DNA of 64,000 bases from JAYPAN01 sp038123715 (GTDB lineage Bacteria; Pseudomonadota; Alphaproteobacteria; RS24). Location of the stretch: positions 186,001 through 250,000 of the forward strand of contig JAYPAN010000001.1 in the NCBI GenBank assembly GCA_038123715.1, read 5' to 3'. Of this stretch, positions 33,000-41,199 are shown in pieces. Under the pieces are notes generated by a model, which did no database searches, was not told the DNA's origin, and saw only the letters and a program-made list of their open reading frames with translations. Positions within the stretch are counted from its first letter, which is position 1. The number at the start of each line of letters is the position of its first letter. Position numbers and translations under genes: made by a program.

Positions 33000-34526
33000 A
33001 TGATTGCTGATTTAACCGTCATTCTTCCCGAATTTGTGCTGTTTTTGGGCGCAATGGGGCTGTTGATGATAGGCGCGTTTTCAGCCGGTGATACAACCAA
33101 GACGGCTGATTATGGCGCGGTCGGCCTGCTCGGCGTCGCGGCGATTGCCGCCATGTTGCAAAGTGGCGCGCCGCCTGTGACCGCTTTTAATGACGCCTTT
33201 ATCGTCAATAATTTTACCGCGCTGATGAAATTGCTGACATTCGGCGCGACAGCGGTGGCGATATTGATGTCGCGTCATTTCATGCAGCAGGAAAATCTGG
33301 CGCGTTATGAATATCCGGTTTTGCTGCTGCTGGCCGCGACCGGTATGGGCATGATGATTTCGGCCAATGATTTGATTGCGCTATATATGGGCATTGAATT
33401 GCAAAGTTTGGCGCTTTATGTCGTCGCTTCCATCAACAGGACAAGCCTGCGCTCCACCGAAGCCGGGCTGAAGTATTTTGTGCTGGGCGCTTTGTCATCG
33501 GGCATGTTGCTGTATGGCGCGTCACTGGTTTACGGCTTTTCGGGTGCTACGAATTTTGGCGATATCGCGCTTGCCTTCCAGCCGCAAGATGGCGTGCTGC
33601 CTTTGGCGCAGACATTGGGATTGGTGTTTTTGATAGCAGGGCTGGCTTTCAAAGTTTCGGCTGTGCCGTTTCACATGTGGACGCCGGATGTCTATGAGGG
33701 CGCACCAACTGCCGTGACCGCATTTTTTGCCGCTGCACCGAAACTGGCGGGCATGGCGATATTCCTGCGTATTATGACGACAGCCTTTCCCGATGCGATT
33801 GTCGCTTGGCAGCAAATTATCATATTCATTTCCGTTGCTAGCATGGCGCTGGGGGCGTTTGCCGCGATTGGTCAGAACAATATCAAACGCCTGATGGCCT
33901 ATTCCTCAATCGGGCATATGGGGTTTGCGCTGGTTGGATTTGCCGCCGGCACCTCGGCAGGCGCGGCCAGCGTGGTGCTTTACATGACGCTTTATGTGGC
34001 TATGACGCTTGGCACTTTTGCCTGCATATTGTCGATGCAAAGCGATAATGTGCCGGTAGAGAATATCAATCATCTGGCCGGATTGAGCCGCAGCCGCCCC
34101 TTCATGGCGGCTTGTCTGGCGATATTGATGTTTTCGCTGGCCGGTATTCCGCCCTTGTCCGGTTTCTTTGGCAAGCTCTATGTGTTCCGCGCCGCGATTG
34201 ATGCCGGCCTGTTCGGCTTGAGTATTTTGGGCGTTTTGTCCAGCGTGGTCGGCGCTTATTATTATTTGCGGATTGTCAAAGTCATGTATCTCGACGCACC
34301 AGCCGAAACAGTGAATGACCCAATGCCGTCAGAATTGTCCGTAATCGCCGGTGCGCTGGCCGGATTTGCGCTTTTGTTCTTTGTCTATCCCTCGCCAATT
34401 ATCGAATTGTCGGAGCAGGCCGTGTCGGCCTTGTTCACCAATCTGCCTGATATGATCGTAACGGTGGAGCCAGGGGTTTCAGGCAATTTAACCGATGCGG
34501 CAACCGGCATATTGGCCGGTAATTGA
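33000..34526 (+). CDS. nuoN: NADH-quinone oxidoreductase subunit N
   Basis: ND2-type antiporter-like proton-pumping subunit, 508 residues, slightly long for the family because of a C-terminal tail. Motifs: MGIELQSLALYV, PFHMWTPDVYEGAPTAVTAFFAAAPK and AYSSIGHMGFAL. It is the last nuo gene. A purine-rich leader (AGGAAAGACAGGAAAA) precedes ATG 33000. birA follows at once, so the transcript likely continues. Confidence 0.96.
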   Translation: MIADLTVILPEFVLFLGAMGLLMIGAFSAGDTTKTADYGAVGLLGVAAIAAMLQSGAPPVTAFNDAFIVNNFTALMKLLTFGATAVAILMSRHFMQQENLARYEYPVLLLLAATGMGMMISANDLIALYMGIELQSLALYVVASINRTSLRSTEAGLKYFVLGALSSGMLLYGASLVYGFSGATNFGDIALAFQPQDGVLPLAQTLGLVFLIAGLAFKVSAVPFHMWTPDVYEGAPTAVTAFFAAAPKLAGMAIFLRIMTTAFPDAIVAWQQIIIFISVASMALGAFAAIGQNNIKRLMAYSSIGHMGFALVGFAAGTSAGAASVVLYMTLYVAMTLGTFACILSMQSDNVPVENINHLAGLSRSRPFMAACLAILMFSLAGIPPLSGFFGKLYVFRAAIDAGLFGLSILGVLSSVVGAYYYLRIVKVMYLDAPAETVNDPMPSELSVIAGALAGFALLFFVYPSPIIELSEQAVSALFTNLPDMIVTVEPGVSGNLTDAATGILAGN

Positions 34527-34531
34527 CCCAA

Positions 34532-35299
34532 ATGTCGGCAGATTTCGACTTCCTGCATTTGCCGGAAATTGACAGCACAAACAGCGAAGCACGGCGGCAG
34601 GCCGAAGCCGGTGCGGACGCGCCGCTTTGGATAATTGCCGACAGTCAAACCGCTGGACGCGGGCGGCGCGGGCGGCAATGGCAATCGCCGGTTGGCAATC
34701 TCATGACGACATTATTATTGCCGGGGGCGGCGGCTCCGGCCAGCTCGGTGCAGGCCGGTCAATTGGCTTTTGTCGCCGGTCTCGCGCTGCACGCCACTAT
34801 CGCGCATTATCTGGCCGGTCAGGAGATTGAGGTCAGTTTGAAATGGCCGAATGATGTGCTTGTCGAGGGAGCCAAAATATCCGGCATTTTGCTGGAGACC
34901 GCCTCGACCGGGCAGGGCAGGCCGGATTGGCTGGCTATTGGGCTGGGGTTGAATCTGGCGCATCACCCGAAAGACACGCCCTATCCGGCGACCAGCCTGG
35001 CCGCGCATTTGAGCCAAGTGCCGGATAATTTGGCCGCTTTGGGAAAATTGGCCGAACATTTTGACCGCTATTTCAAAATATGGCAGCAGCAGGGCTTTCC
35101 CGCCATTGCTGATGCGTGGCGGCAGCAAGCACGAAATCTTGGGGCGGCAATCGAAGTGCGACTGGAAAATCGGACGCTAAAGGGTATTTTTGAAGATATT
35201 GACGCGCAGGGTGCGCTTATTTTGCGGCTGGATGACGGCGCGACGCAGGTCATCGCAACCGGTGATGTCTTCTTTCCGACTGAGGACAAAAATGACTGA
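34532..35299 (+). CDS. birA: Biotin--[acetyl-CoA-carboxylase] ligase
   Basis: Attaches biotin to carboxylase carrier proteins through biotinyl-AMP. 255 residues without an N-terminal helix-turn-helix, so a class I ligase without repressor function. The biotinyl-AMP loop is seen in SQTAGRGRRGRQW, with LKWPNDVLVEGAKISGILLE as the second signature. ATG 34532 is chosen; an in-frame TTG at 34523 overlaps the nuoN stop. The position between nuoN and rnj is usual in alphaproteobacteria. It overlaps rnj by eight bases. Confidence 0.92.
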   Translation: MSADFDFLHLPEIDSTNSEARRQAEAGADAPLWIIADSQTAGRGRRGRQWQSPVGNLMTTLLLPGAAAPASSVQAGQLAFVAGLALHATIAHYLAGQEIEVSLKWPNDVLVEGAKISGILLETASTGQGRPDWLAIGLGLNLAHHPKDTPYPATSLAAHLSQVPDNLAALGKLAEHFDRYFKIWQQQGFPAIADAWRQQARNLGAAIEVRLENRTLKGIFEDIDAQGALILRLDDGATQVIATGDVFFPTEDKND

Positions 35300-36950
35300 A
35301 CAGGAAGAAAGTCTGGTTTTTCTGCCCTTGGGCGGCACGGGCGAGATTGGGATGAATTGCAATCTTTACGGCTATGGCCGCCCCGGTGCGCGCGACTGGA
35401 TTATGGTCGATTTGGGCGTGACATTCGGCAAGGCGGATACGCCGGGCATTGACCTGATTACGGCAGATACCAGCTTTATTGAAAAGCAGAGTAAAAACCT
35501 GCTGGCACTGATATTGACGCATGGTCATGAAGACCATATTGGCGCGGTGGCGCATTTATGGCCGCGCCTGCGCTGCCCGGTCTATGCAACGCCGTTTACG
35601 GCGGCGCTGGTCAAAGACAAGCTGGCAGAAGCCGGTCTGTTGGAAGATGTGCCATTGCATATTATCGGGCTGGACGCGCACTTGCAGCTTGACCCTTTTA
35701 CGGTTGATTTTATCGGCCTGACCCATTCGATTGCTGAGCCGAGCGCGCTGGCGATAAGATGTGGTGAGGCGCGCGTGCTGCATACGGGGGATTGGAAAAT
35801 TGACCCTGACCCGGTGATTGGCAAAACCACCGAAGAAGCCAGGTTGAAAGCCTTTGGCGATGAGGGCATTGACGCGATTATCTGCGACAGCACCAATGTT
35901 TTGACGCCCGGTCGCTCCGGCTCCGAGGCGGATGTCGCCCGCGCTCTGAAAGATATGGTGGCCGACAGCACCGGACGGGTGATTGTCACCACATTTGCCT
36001 CAAATGTGGCGCGGCTGAGCAGTATTGCCGCCGCCGCGCAGGCTTGCGACCGGCATGTCTGTCTGGCCGGGCGTGGCATGCACCGTGTTTTTCGTGTGGC
36101 GCGTGAATGTGGTTATTTGCAGTCCTTCCCCGAACCGGTTGATGAGACCGATGCCGGTTATTTGCCGCCCGATAAATTGCTGGTGGTATGCACGGGCAGC
36201 CAAGGCGAACGCAATGCCGCGCTTGGCCGCATGGCCGCCGGCACGCATCCGCATCTGACTTTGGAGGCCGGCGACAAGGTGGTGTTTTCCTCGAAAATGA
36301 TACCGGGCAATGAGGCCGATATTCTGGCTCTGCAAAACCGGCTGGCGCAAATTGATGTCGAGATTGTCACGCCCTCCGGCGATGATTTGCATGTTTCGGG
36401 GCATCCGTGCCGCGATGAATTGGTCGATATGTATCATTGGGCGCGTCCGCGCGCTGCCGTGCCGGTGCATGGCGAACACCGGCATTTGATTGAACATGCA
36501 GCACTGGCCGCCGAGCTTGGTGTGCCGGAGCCGATGCGGATACATAATGGCGACATGGTGCGCCTGTATCCGGCGCCCTGCGCGCAAATTGATGTCGTGC
36601 CAAGCGGGCGCTATCATCTTGACGGGCGCGTCTTTCTTGAGGCCGGGTCAGAAACGGTGCGCGAGCGCGTCCGTATGGGGTTTGGCGGTATTGTTTTTGT
36701 GGCCGTGCCATTGGATGCGGCTGACAGGCTGTGCGGCAAGCCGGAAATCGCCTTGAGTGGTGTGCCGGAAAGCGATGGCATGATTGCTCTGTCGGATTGG
36801 GTGATGGATGCGGTGGAGCGCGCCATTCCGTCCAATGGCCGCTTGTCGCCGCCGCGTGCCGAAAATGAAATTCAGCGCTTTGTGCGCGGCGAGCTGGCGC
36901 GGCGTTGGGGGAAAAAGCCGAAAGTCATGGTGCGCTTCGTGCGCGTCTGA
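35292..36950 (+). CDS. rnj: Ribonuclease J
   Basis: Metallo-beta-lactamase/beta-CASP ribonuclease with 5'-exonuclease and endonuclease activity in RNA maturation and decay. 552 residues. The N-terminus PLGGTGEIGMNCNLYGYG is diagnostic; the metal motif is LTHGHEDHIGA (about residues 75-85). The beta-CASP domain includes CTGSQGE, and the C-terminal segment PVHGEHRHL carries a metal-binding histidine motif. Start ATG 35292, overlapping the birA stop. The segment upstream in this frame lies within birA and is not part of the protein. Confidence 0.93.
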   Translation: MTEQEESLVFLPLGGTGEIGMNCNLYGYGRPGARDWIMVDLGVTFGKADTPGIDLITADTSFIEKQSKNLLALILTHGHEDHIGAVAHLWPRLRCPVYATPFTAALVKDKLAEAGLLEDVPLHIIGLDAHLQLDPFTVDFIGLTHSIAEPSALAIRCGEARVLHTGDWKIDPDPVIGKTTEEARLKAFGDEGIDAIICDSTNVLTPGRSGSEADVARALKDMVADSTGRVIVTTFASNVARLSSIAAAAQACDRHVCLAGRGMHRVFRVARECGYLQSFPEPVDETDAGYLPPDKLLVVCTGSQGERNAALGRMAAGTHPHLTLEAGDKVVFSSKMIPGNEADILALQNRLAQIDVEIVTPSGDDLHVSGHPCRDELVDMYHWARPRAAVPVHGEHRHLIEHAALAAELGVPEPMRIHNGDMVRLYPAPCAQIDVVPSGRYHLDGRVFLEAGSETVRERVRMGFGGIVFVAVPLDAADRLCGKPEIALSGVPESDGMIALSDWVMDAVERAIPSNGRLSPPRAENEIQRFVRGELARRWGKKPKVMVRFVRV

Positions 36951-36984
36951 GGCCGCGTCAAAAGCAGGGGAAAGAAGGCAGGAT

Positions 36985-37275
36985 ATGATTGAGATAAGTA
37001 TGATTTTCGGGCTGGCGATATATGGCATTGTCTGGTTTTTGACGCTTTTCATTGTTCTGCCCTTTGGGGTGGTGGCACAAAATGAAGCTGATAATGACGC
37101 CGTGCCGGGATCAGCCGAAAGCGCGCCGACCAATCCAATGATAGGACGCAAATTGCTGATAACGACAGCTTTGGCAAGCCTATTATATGGGCTGGTATAT
37201 TGGCTTTTGACCAGCGGCGTAATGGCGGCGATTGACCTGCCGTTTTTTCCGGAAATAAATGACGGACGGGGATAA
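36985..37275 (+). CDS. DUF1467 family small membrane protein
   Basis: 96 residues, two predicted transmembrane helices (about 6-28 and 57-80) joined by a hydrophilic loop. FVVLPFGVVAQ-like sequence at about residues 23-32 (here FIVLPFGVVAQNEAD) and the PTNPMIGRKLLITT segment match the DUF1467 family, which is often found between rnj and proS in alphaproteobacteria. Function unknown. An AGGA ribosome binding site precedes the ATG. Its stop codon touches the T-run of a minus-strand terminator. Confidence 0.8.
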   Translation: MIEISMIFGLAIYGIVWFLTLFIVLPFGVVAQNEADNDAVPGSAESAPTNPMIGRKLLITTALASLLYGLVYWLLTSGVMAAIDLPFFPEINDGRG

Positions 37276-37305
37276 AAAAATAGCGGAACCCGAAGGTTCC
37301 GCTAT
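37274..37305 (-). terminator. UUCG-capped rho-independent terminator, minus strand
   Basis: Read on the minus strand, an 11-bp perfect stem (ATAGCGGAACC / GGTTCCGCTAT) is capped by TTCG and followed by seven T (37280-37274). On the plus strand no T-run follows, so it terminates minus-strand transcription, pointing at an unannotated minus-strand RNA upstream. Confidence 0.85.
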
Positions 37306-37393
37306 ATGCGTGACCCGAACAGATGCAAACCCGAAGGCAGTCCCCGTCGGAAGGTTCCTCCCAAAACCCGAGGCGTGCGACGCCTCATCGACT
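37274..37393 (-). ncRNA. Candidate small RNA between DUF1467 and proS
   Basis: About 120 nt, minus strand. It is bounded by a possible promoter (37399-37427) and a strong UUCG terminator, and no ORF fits. Visible structure: a GAGGCGT/ACGCCTC hairpin near the 5' end, CAGTC at the 5' end able to pair with GACTG, and four copies of TCGGGT, two of them in TTCG loops. An unpaired GGGAGGAACC segment is SD-like. It does not match the conserved parts of 4.5S RNA, RNase P RNA or tmRNA that I know; a divergent 6S RNA cannot be excluded. The rest of the 37306-37591 gap shows no gene. Confidence 0.5.
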
Positions 37394-37398
37394 GTTAA

Positions 37399-37427
37399 AA
37401 GTTAGGCCAAGTGTGACGCTTTGTCAT
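37399..37427 (-). promoter_or_regulatory. Possible promoter of the minus-strand small RNA
   Basis: On the minus strand, ATGACA (37427-37422; five of six to consensus) and TAACTT (37404-37399; weak), spacer exactly 17. The predicted start is near 37393. Confidence 0.4.
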
Positions 37428-37591
37428 CACCAGATATGGCCAAAAGCAATTTTTATGACATTTTTGTGAAGCCATTTGCTGTTTGTAACAAAAATGCAAC
37501 AGTTTGCCCAAAGCCCCCAAAACAAGTCGGCTTGCACTGCGCCAATTGCGTGCTATGACTGTTGCAGACGTCGAATCAAAAAGGCTTTCCC

Positions 37592-38911
37592 ATGCGCTTG
37601 TCGCAGTATTTTTTGCCCACTTTGAAAGAGAACCCTGCCGAAGCGCAGATTGTTTCGCACCGGCTGATGCTGCGCGCCGGTATGGTGCGCCAGAGTGCGG
37701 CGGGGATTTATAGCTGGCTGCCGCTAGGGTTGAAAGTCTTGCGGAAAATTGAGGCGATTGTGCGCGATGAACAAAACCGCGCCGGTGCGCTGGAAGTGCT
37801 GATGCCGACGCTGCAACCGGCCGATATTTGGCGCGAGTCGGGTCGTTATGATGATTATGGCAAGGAAATGCTGCGTATCACTGACCGGCATGAGCGCAAT
37901 CTTGTTTACGGGCCGACCAATGAGGAGCTGATTACCCAGATTTTCCGAGACAATGTGAAAAGCTATAAGGATTTGCCGCGCAATCTGTATCACATTCAAT
38001 GGAAGTTCCGCGATGAGATTCGCCCGCGTTTCGGGGTGATGCGCGGGCGCGAATTTCTGATGAAAGATGCTTATAGTTTCGACCTTGACGAGGCTGGCGC
38101 ACGCCGAGCCTATCAAAAAATGTTTGTCGCTTATTTACGCAGCTTCGCCCGTATGGGGCTGAAAGCGCTGCCGGTCGCAGCTGATACCGGCCCGATAGGT
38201 GGCGATTTGAGCCATGAGTTTATTATTCTGGCCGAGACCGGTGAGTCGGAGATTTTCGCCCATGCCGATTTGTTTGATTTGCCCGTGCCGGCTGATGATT
38301 ATGACAGTGATTTAAGCGGGATTATCGACCAATATACCGCCCATTATGCGCGCAGCGATGAAAAGCATGATGTGGCACTGTTTGAGGCCGAAGTGCCGGA
38401 GGCGCGGCGCGTGCAGGCGCGCGGCATTGAGGTGGGGCATATTTTCTATTTCGGGCAGAAATACGCCGAGCCGATGAAATGCTTTGTTGCCGGGCCGGAC
38501 GGTCACGATGTTGCCATTCACAGCGGCTCTTACGGGATTGGCGTGTCGCGTCTGGTTGGCGGCATTATTGAGGCCAGCCATGATGAACATGGCATTGTCT
38601 GGCCTTGGTCAGTGGCACCATTTGAGGTCGGGCTGATAAATCTGAAACCGGGCGATGGCGAGACCGACGCGCTGTGTGACAAACTCTATGAGACCTTGCG
38701 CGGGCAGGGGCTTGATGTGCTGCTCGATGACCGAGATGAGCGCGCCGGTGCCAAGTTTTCGACCATGGATTTGATTGGGCTGCCTTGGCAGGCCGTAATC
38801 GGGCCGCGCGGCGCGGCAGCCGGTGAGGTTGAGATTAAAAACCGGCGCAGTGGTGAAAAGCAAACACTGTCATTTGACGCGGCGGTGGCCGCGCTGTCGC
38901 AGGCACCATAG
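37592..38911 (+). CDS. proS: Prolyl-tRNA synthetase (short alphaproteobacterial form)
   Basis: Class II aminoacyl-tRNA synthetase charging tRNA-Pro. 439 residues, against about 570 for E. coli ProRS: the large editing insertion (INS) between motifs 2 and 3 is missing or reduced, as known in alphaproteobacteria. Motif 1 lies near SAAGIYSWLPLG, motif 2 in FRDEIRPRFGVMRGREFLMKDAYSF, motif 3 in GSYGIGVSRLVGGIIE, and the anticodon-binding domain fills the C-terminus. Clearing of Ala-tRNA-Pro would need a free-standing editing protein elsewhere. Start ATG 37592. lolC follows ten bases later. Confidence 0.95.
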   Translation: MRLSQYFLPTLKENPAEAQIVSHRLMLRAGMVRQSAAGIYSWLPLGLKVLRKIEAIVRDEQNRAGALEVLMPTLQPADIWRESGRYDDYGKEMLRITDRHERNLVYGPTNEELITQIFRDNVKSYKDLPRNLYHIQWKFRDEIRPRFGVMRGREFLMKDAYSFDLDEAGARRAYQKMFVAYLRSFARMGLKALPVAADTGPIGGDLSHEFIILAETGESEIFAHADLFDLPVPADDYDSDLSGIIDQYTAHYARSDEKHDVALFEAEVPEARRVQARGIEVGHIFYFGQKYAEPMKCFVAGPDGHDVAIHSGSYGIGVSRLVGGIIEASHDEHGIVWPWSVAPFEVGLINLKPGDGETDALCDKLYETLRGQGLDVLLDDRDERAGAKFSTMDLIGLPWQAVIGPRGAAAGEVEIKNRRSGEKQTLSFDAAVAALSQAP

Positions 38912-38920
38912 GAGGGCGGG

Positions 38921-40174
38921 GTGTCGGGCGCTTTTTCCAGGCTTGAGTGGCAAATTGCCGGGCGTTATTTGCGAACAAGACGCCGCGAGAGTTTCATCTC
39001 GGTGATAGCCGGTATTTCCTTTATCGGCATTATGCTAGGCGTCGCCACGCTGATTGTTGTTATGGCGGTGATGACCGGTTTTCGGGCTGATTTGCTCGAC
39101 CGTATTCTCGGCGTCAACGGCCATGCCATTATTCGCCCCTTATCGGGTGATTTTACCGACCGCGACGCGCTGTCGGAAAATTTAGCGGCGCAACCCGGCG
39201 TGACATTTTCAACCCCGCTGGTCGATGGTCAGGCGATGCTGTCGCTGAATGAGGCAGTGCGCGGCGTTTTGGTGCGCGGCCTGCCGGAAGGTAAGCTGAA
39301 GCAATTGCCGGGCATTGCCGAAACATTGGAAGCCGGCACGCTAGACGGGATTGACGAAAAAGACGGTATCGCCATTGGTGTGCGGCTGGCCGAGCGTTTT
39401 GGCTTTACGATTGGCGACCGGTTAACGCTGATTGCACCGCGCGGCACGGTGACGCCTTTCGGCACAACGCCTTTGGTGCGTAGCTATGAGGTGGCGGCGA
39501 TATTCCGTATCGGCCTGTCGGAATATGATTTGAATTTCATTTTCATGTCGATTGAGGACGCTTCCGGCTTTTTCGGCTTTGGCCGTCAGCAAGGCGCGAT
39601 TGAGCTGCGGGTTGATGACCCGGATGCGATAAATGATTATCGCCCCGCGCTAACGCAAGCGATAGGGGATGATAATTATCTGGTGGATTGGAAGCAAAGC
39701 AACAGCACTTTGGCAGGCGCGCTGGAGGTAGAGCGCAATGTCATGTTCCTGATTTTGACCATGATATTGCTGGTGGCGGCGCTGAACATTGTGTCCGGTT
39801 TGGTGATGCTGGTGCGCGATAAGGGGCGCGATATTGCCGTTTTGCGCTCAATGGGCGCCAGCCGTGGCATGGTGTTGCGGATTTTCTTTATCACCGGTGC
39901 GTCTATCGGCGTGTGCGGCACGCTGGCCGGTGTGGGGTTGGGGACTCTGTTTTGCGCCTATATTGAGGAAGTGCGGCAATTTCTGGTCTGGCTGACCGGT
40001 GCCGAACTATTCCCCTCGGAAGTCTATTTTCTTGAGCAAATGCCAGCAGAGTTGGTGGCTGGCGATGTCATGCGGATTGTTACGATGGCGCTTGGCCTGT
40101 CTTTTCTGTCCACCCTTTATCCGGCTTGGCGCGCTGCCTCGCTCGACCCGGTGGAGGCGTTACGCAATGAGTAG
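38921..40174 (+). CDS. lolC: Lipoprotein-releasing ABC transporter permease LolC/E
   Basis: Inner membrane permease that extracts outer-membrane lipoproteins and passes them to LolA. 417 residues: one N-terminal transmembrane helix (ISVIAGISFIGIMLGVATLI), a large periplasmic domain to about residue 260, then three C-terminal helices (FtsX/MacB type). Alphaproteobacteria generally have a single LolC/E-like permease. Start is GTG 38921, justified by AGGAGG at about 38910-38915. The stop overlaps the lolD start by eight bases. Confidence 0.92.
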   Translation: MSGAFSRLEWQIAGRYLRTRRRESFISVIAGISFIGIMLGVATLIVVMAVMTGFRADLLDRILGVNGHAIIRPLSGDFTDRDALSENLAAQPGVTFSTPLVDGQAMLSLNEAVRGVLVRGLPEGKLKQLPGIAETLEAGTLDGIDEKDGIAIGVRLAERFGFTIGDRLTLIAPRGTVTPFGTTPLVRSYEVAAIFRIGLSEYDLNFIFMSIEDASGFFGFGRQQGAIELRVDDPDAINDYRPALTQAIGDDNYLVDWKQSNSTLAGALEVERNVMFLILTMILLVAALNIVSGLVMLVRDKGRDIAVLRSMGASRGMVLRIFFITGASIGVCGTLAGVGLGTLFCAYIEEVRQFLVWLTGAELFPSEVYFLEQMPAELVAGDVMRIVTMALGLSFLSTLYPAWRAASLDPVEALRNE

Positions 40175-40847
40175 CAATTTCACCCTGCGCGATATTCATC
40201 AGAGCTTTCAGCAGGCTGACCGCGATTTACATGTCTTGCGCGGTGTTAACCTTGACATTCAGGCGGGAGAAATCGTCGCCTTGCTTGGCCCGTCCGGTTC
40301 TGGCAAATCCTGCTTGCTGCATATTTCCGGCCTGCTCGAAAAACCGCAATCCGGTGAAGTTGAAATTGCCGGTGAGCAAGTTGACCAGAATGACGAAAAC
40401 CGGCGCACCGCTTTGCGCCGCGCCCATATTGGATTTGTCTATCAGTTTCATAATTTGCTGCCGGAGTTTACCGCGCTTGAAAATGTCGCCATGCCGGCGC
40501 GCATTGCTGGTCAAGCGGCGGGGCAGGCTTTACCGGCGGCGCAAGAATTACTGGAAACGCTCGGCCTGTCCGACCGGCTGACGCATTTACCGGCGCAATT
40601 GTCCGGCGGTGAGCAGCAGCGTGTGGCGATTGCCCGTGCGCTGATAAACCGCCCGGCCATTGTGCTGGCCGATGAGCCGACCGGCAGTCTTGACGGTGAT
40701 ACGGGCGATAAGGTTGCCGATATATTGGTCAATCTGGCGCGTCGTCAGGGGGCGGGGGTGTTGTTGGCAACGCATGATATGGAGCTGGCCGCGCGCGCCG
40801 ACCGGATTATCCGTCTGGCGGACGGCCAAATTGCCCCGCAATCCTGA
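40167..40847 (+). CDS. lolD: Lipoprotein-releasing system ATP-binding protein
   Basis: ATPase partner of LolC, 226 residues. Walker A GPSGSGKS, signature LSGGEQQRVAIARAL, Walker B IVLADEPTGSLD and the switch histidine in LATHDMEL are all present. Start ATG 40167 overlaps the lolC stop, indicating translational coupling. The longer frame upstream lies in lolC. No terminator follows; an AT-rich regulatory region begins directly. Confidence 0.94.
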   Translation: MSSNFTLRDIHQSFQQADRDLHVLRGVNLDIQAGEIVALLGPSGSGKSCLLHISGLLEKPQSGEVEIAGEQVDQNDENRRTALRRAHIGFVYQFHNLLPEFTALENVAMPARIAGQAAGQALPAAQELLETLGLSDRLTHLPAQLSGGEQQRVAIARALINRPAIVLADEPTGSLDGDTGDKVADILVNLARRQGAGVLLATHDMELAARADRIIRLADGQIAPQS

Positions 40848-40893
40848 ATAACCTGTTGATTTGATTAAAAATAAAAAATAATTGAAGCTTATA

Positions 40894-40922
40894 TTGACAA
40901 AAGAACAAAAAAGGAACATATT
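40894..40922 (+). promoter_or_regulatory. SOS promoter with a LexA box in the spacer
   Basis: A perfect -35 TTGACA (40894-40899) and -10 CATATT (40917-40922), spacer 17. The spacer holds GAAC-N7-GAAC (40903-40917), the exact alphaproteobacterial LexA operator, so LexA would cover the core promoter. The predicted start is near 40929, 28 nt before a 38-codon ORF. The surrounding 70 nt are very AT-rich. Confidence 0.8.
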
Positions 40923-40956
40923 TTTCCGGATTTGATGTTTAAGAGGGAGACGCCCG

Positions 40957-41073
40957 ATGAGCCGCAATATGAAAAACTGGATTGAAGATATATTGTCAGC
41001 CGCCACTTTGCTGGGGCTTGGCTATGCTTTGTTGGTCTGGGGAACAATTGGCGAGGCGCTGGCCGGCCTCTAA
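40957..41073 (+). CDS. Putative SOS-induced small membrane protein (SidA-like)
   Basis: 38 residues: a polar N-terminus (MSRNMKNWIED) followed by one hydrophobic span at about residues 13-36 (LSAATLLGLGYALLVWG and onward). GAGGGAG at 40943-40949 is seven bases before ATG 40957. It lies 35 nt after a promoter with a perfect LexA box, so expression should rise on DNA damage. Caulobacter SidA, a 29-residue SOS-induced inner membrane inhibitor of FtsW, has the same features, and as I recall its gene is also next to dnaE. No sequence comparison was possible. The remaining 126 nt to dnaE hold nothing else clear. The alternative is a short leader ORF of dnaE. Confidence 0.6.
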   Translation: MSRNMKNWIEDILSAATLLGLGYALLVWGTIGEALAGL

Positions 41074-41199
41074 CAGCCAGCTTGCTGTGATACTTACCCC
41101 CGCCTTAATGGGCTGATGGGCGGCGGCATCTGCAATTGGTGGGTGACAGAATCAGTGCGGATTTTACAATAGGCAGGTAACCCGCTTGAGGAGGCCTGT

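Noticed and set aside
37274..37440. Assigning the minus-strand RNA as 4.5S, RNase P RNA or tmRNA
   Set aside because: The conserved cores of these RNAs are not present; 6S RNA is not excluded but the usual long closing stem could not be drawn.
41074..41199. Terminator between the small ORF and dnaE
   Set aside because: ACAGC/GCTGT and CCGCC/GGCGG pairs can be drawn but stems are short and no T-run follows, so readthrough into dnaE is possible.
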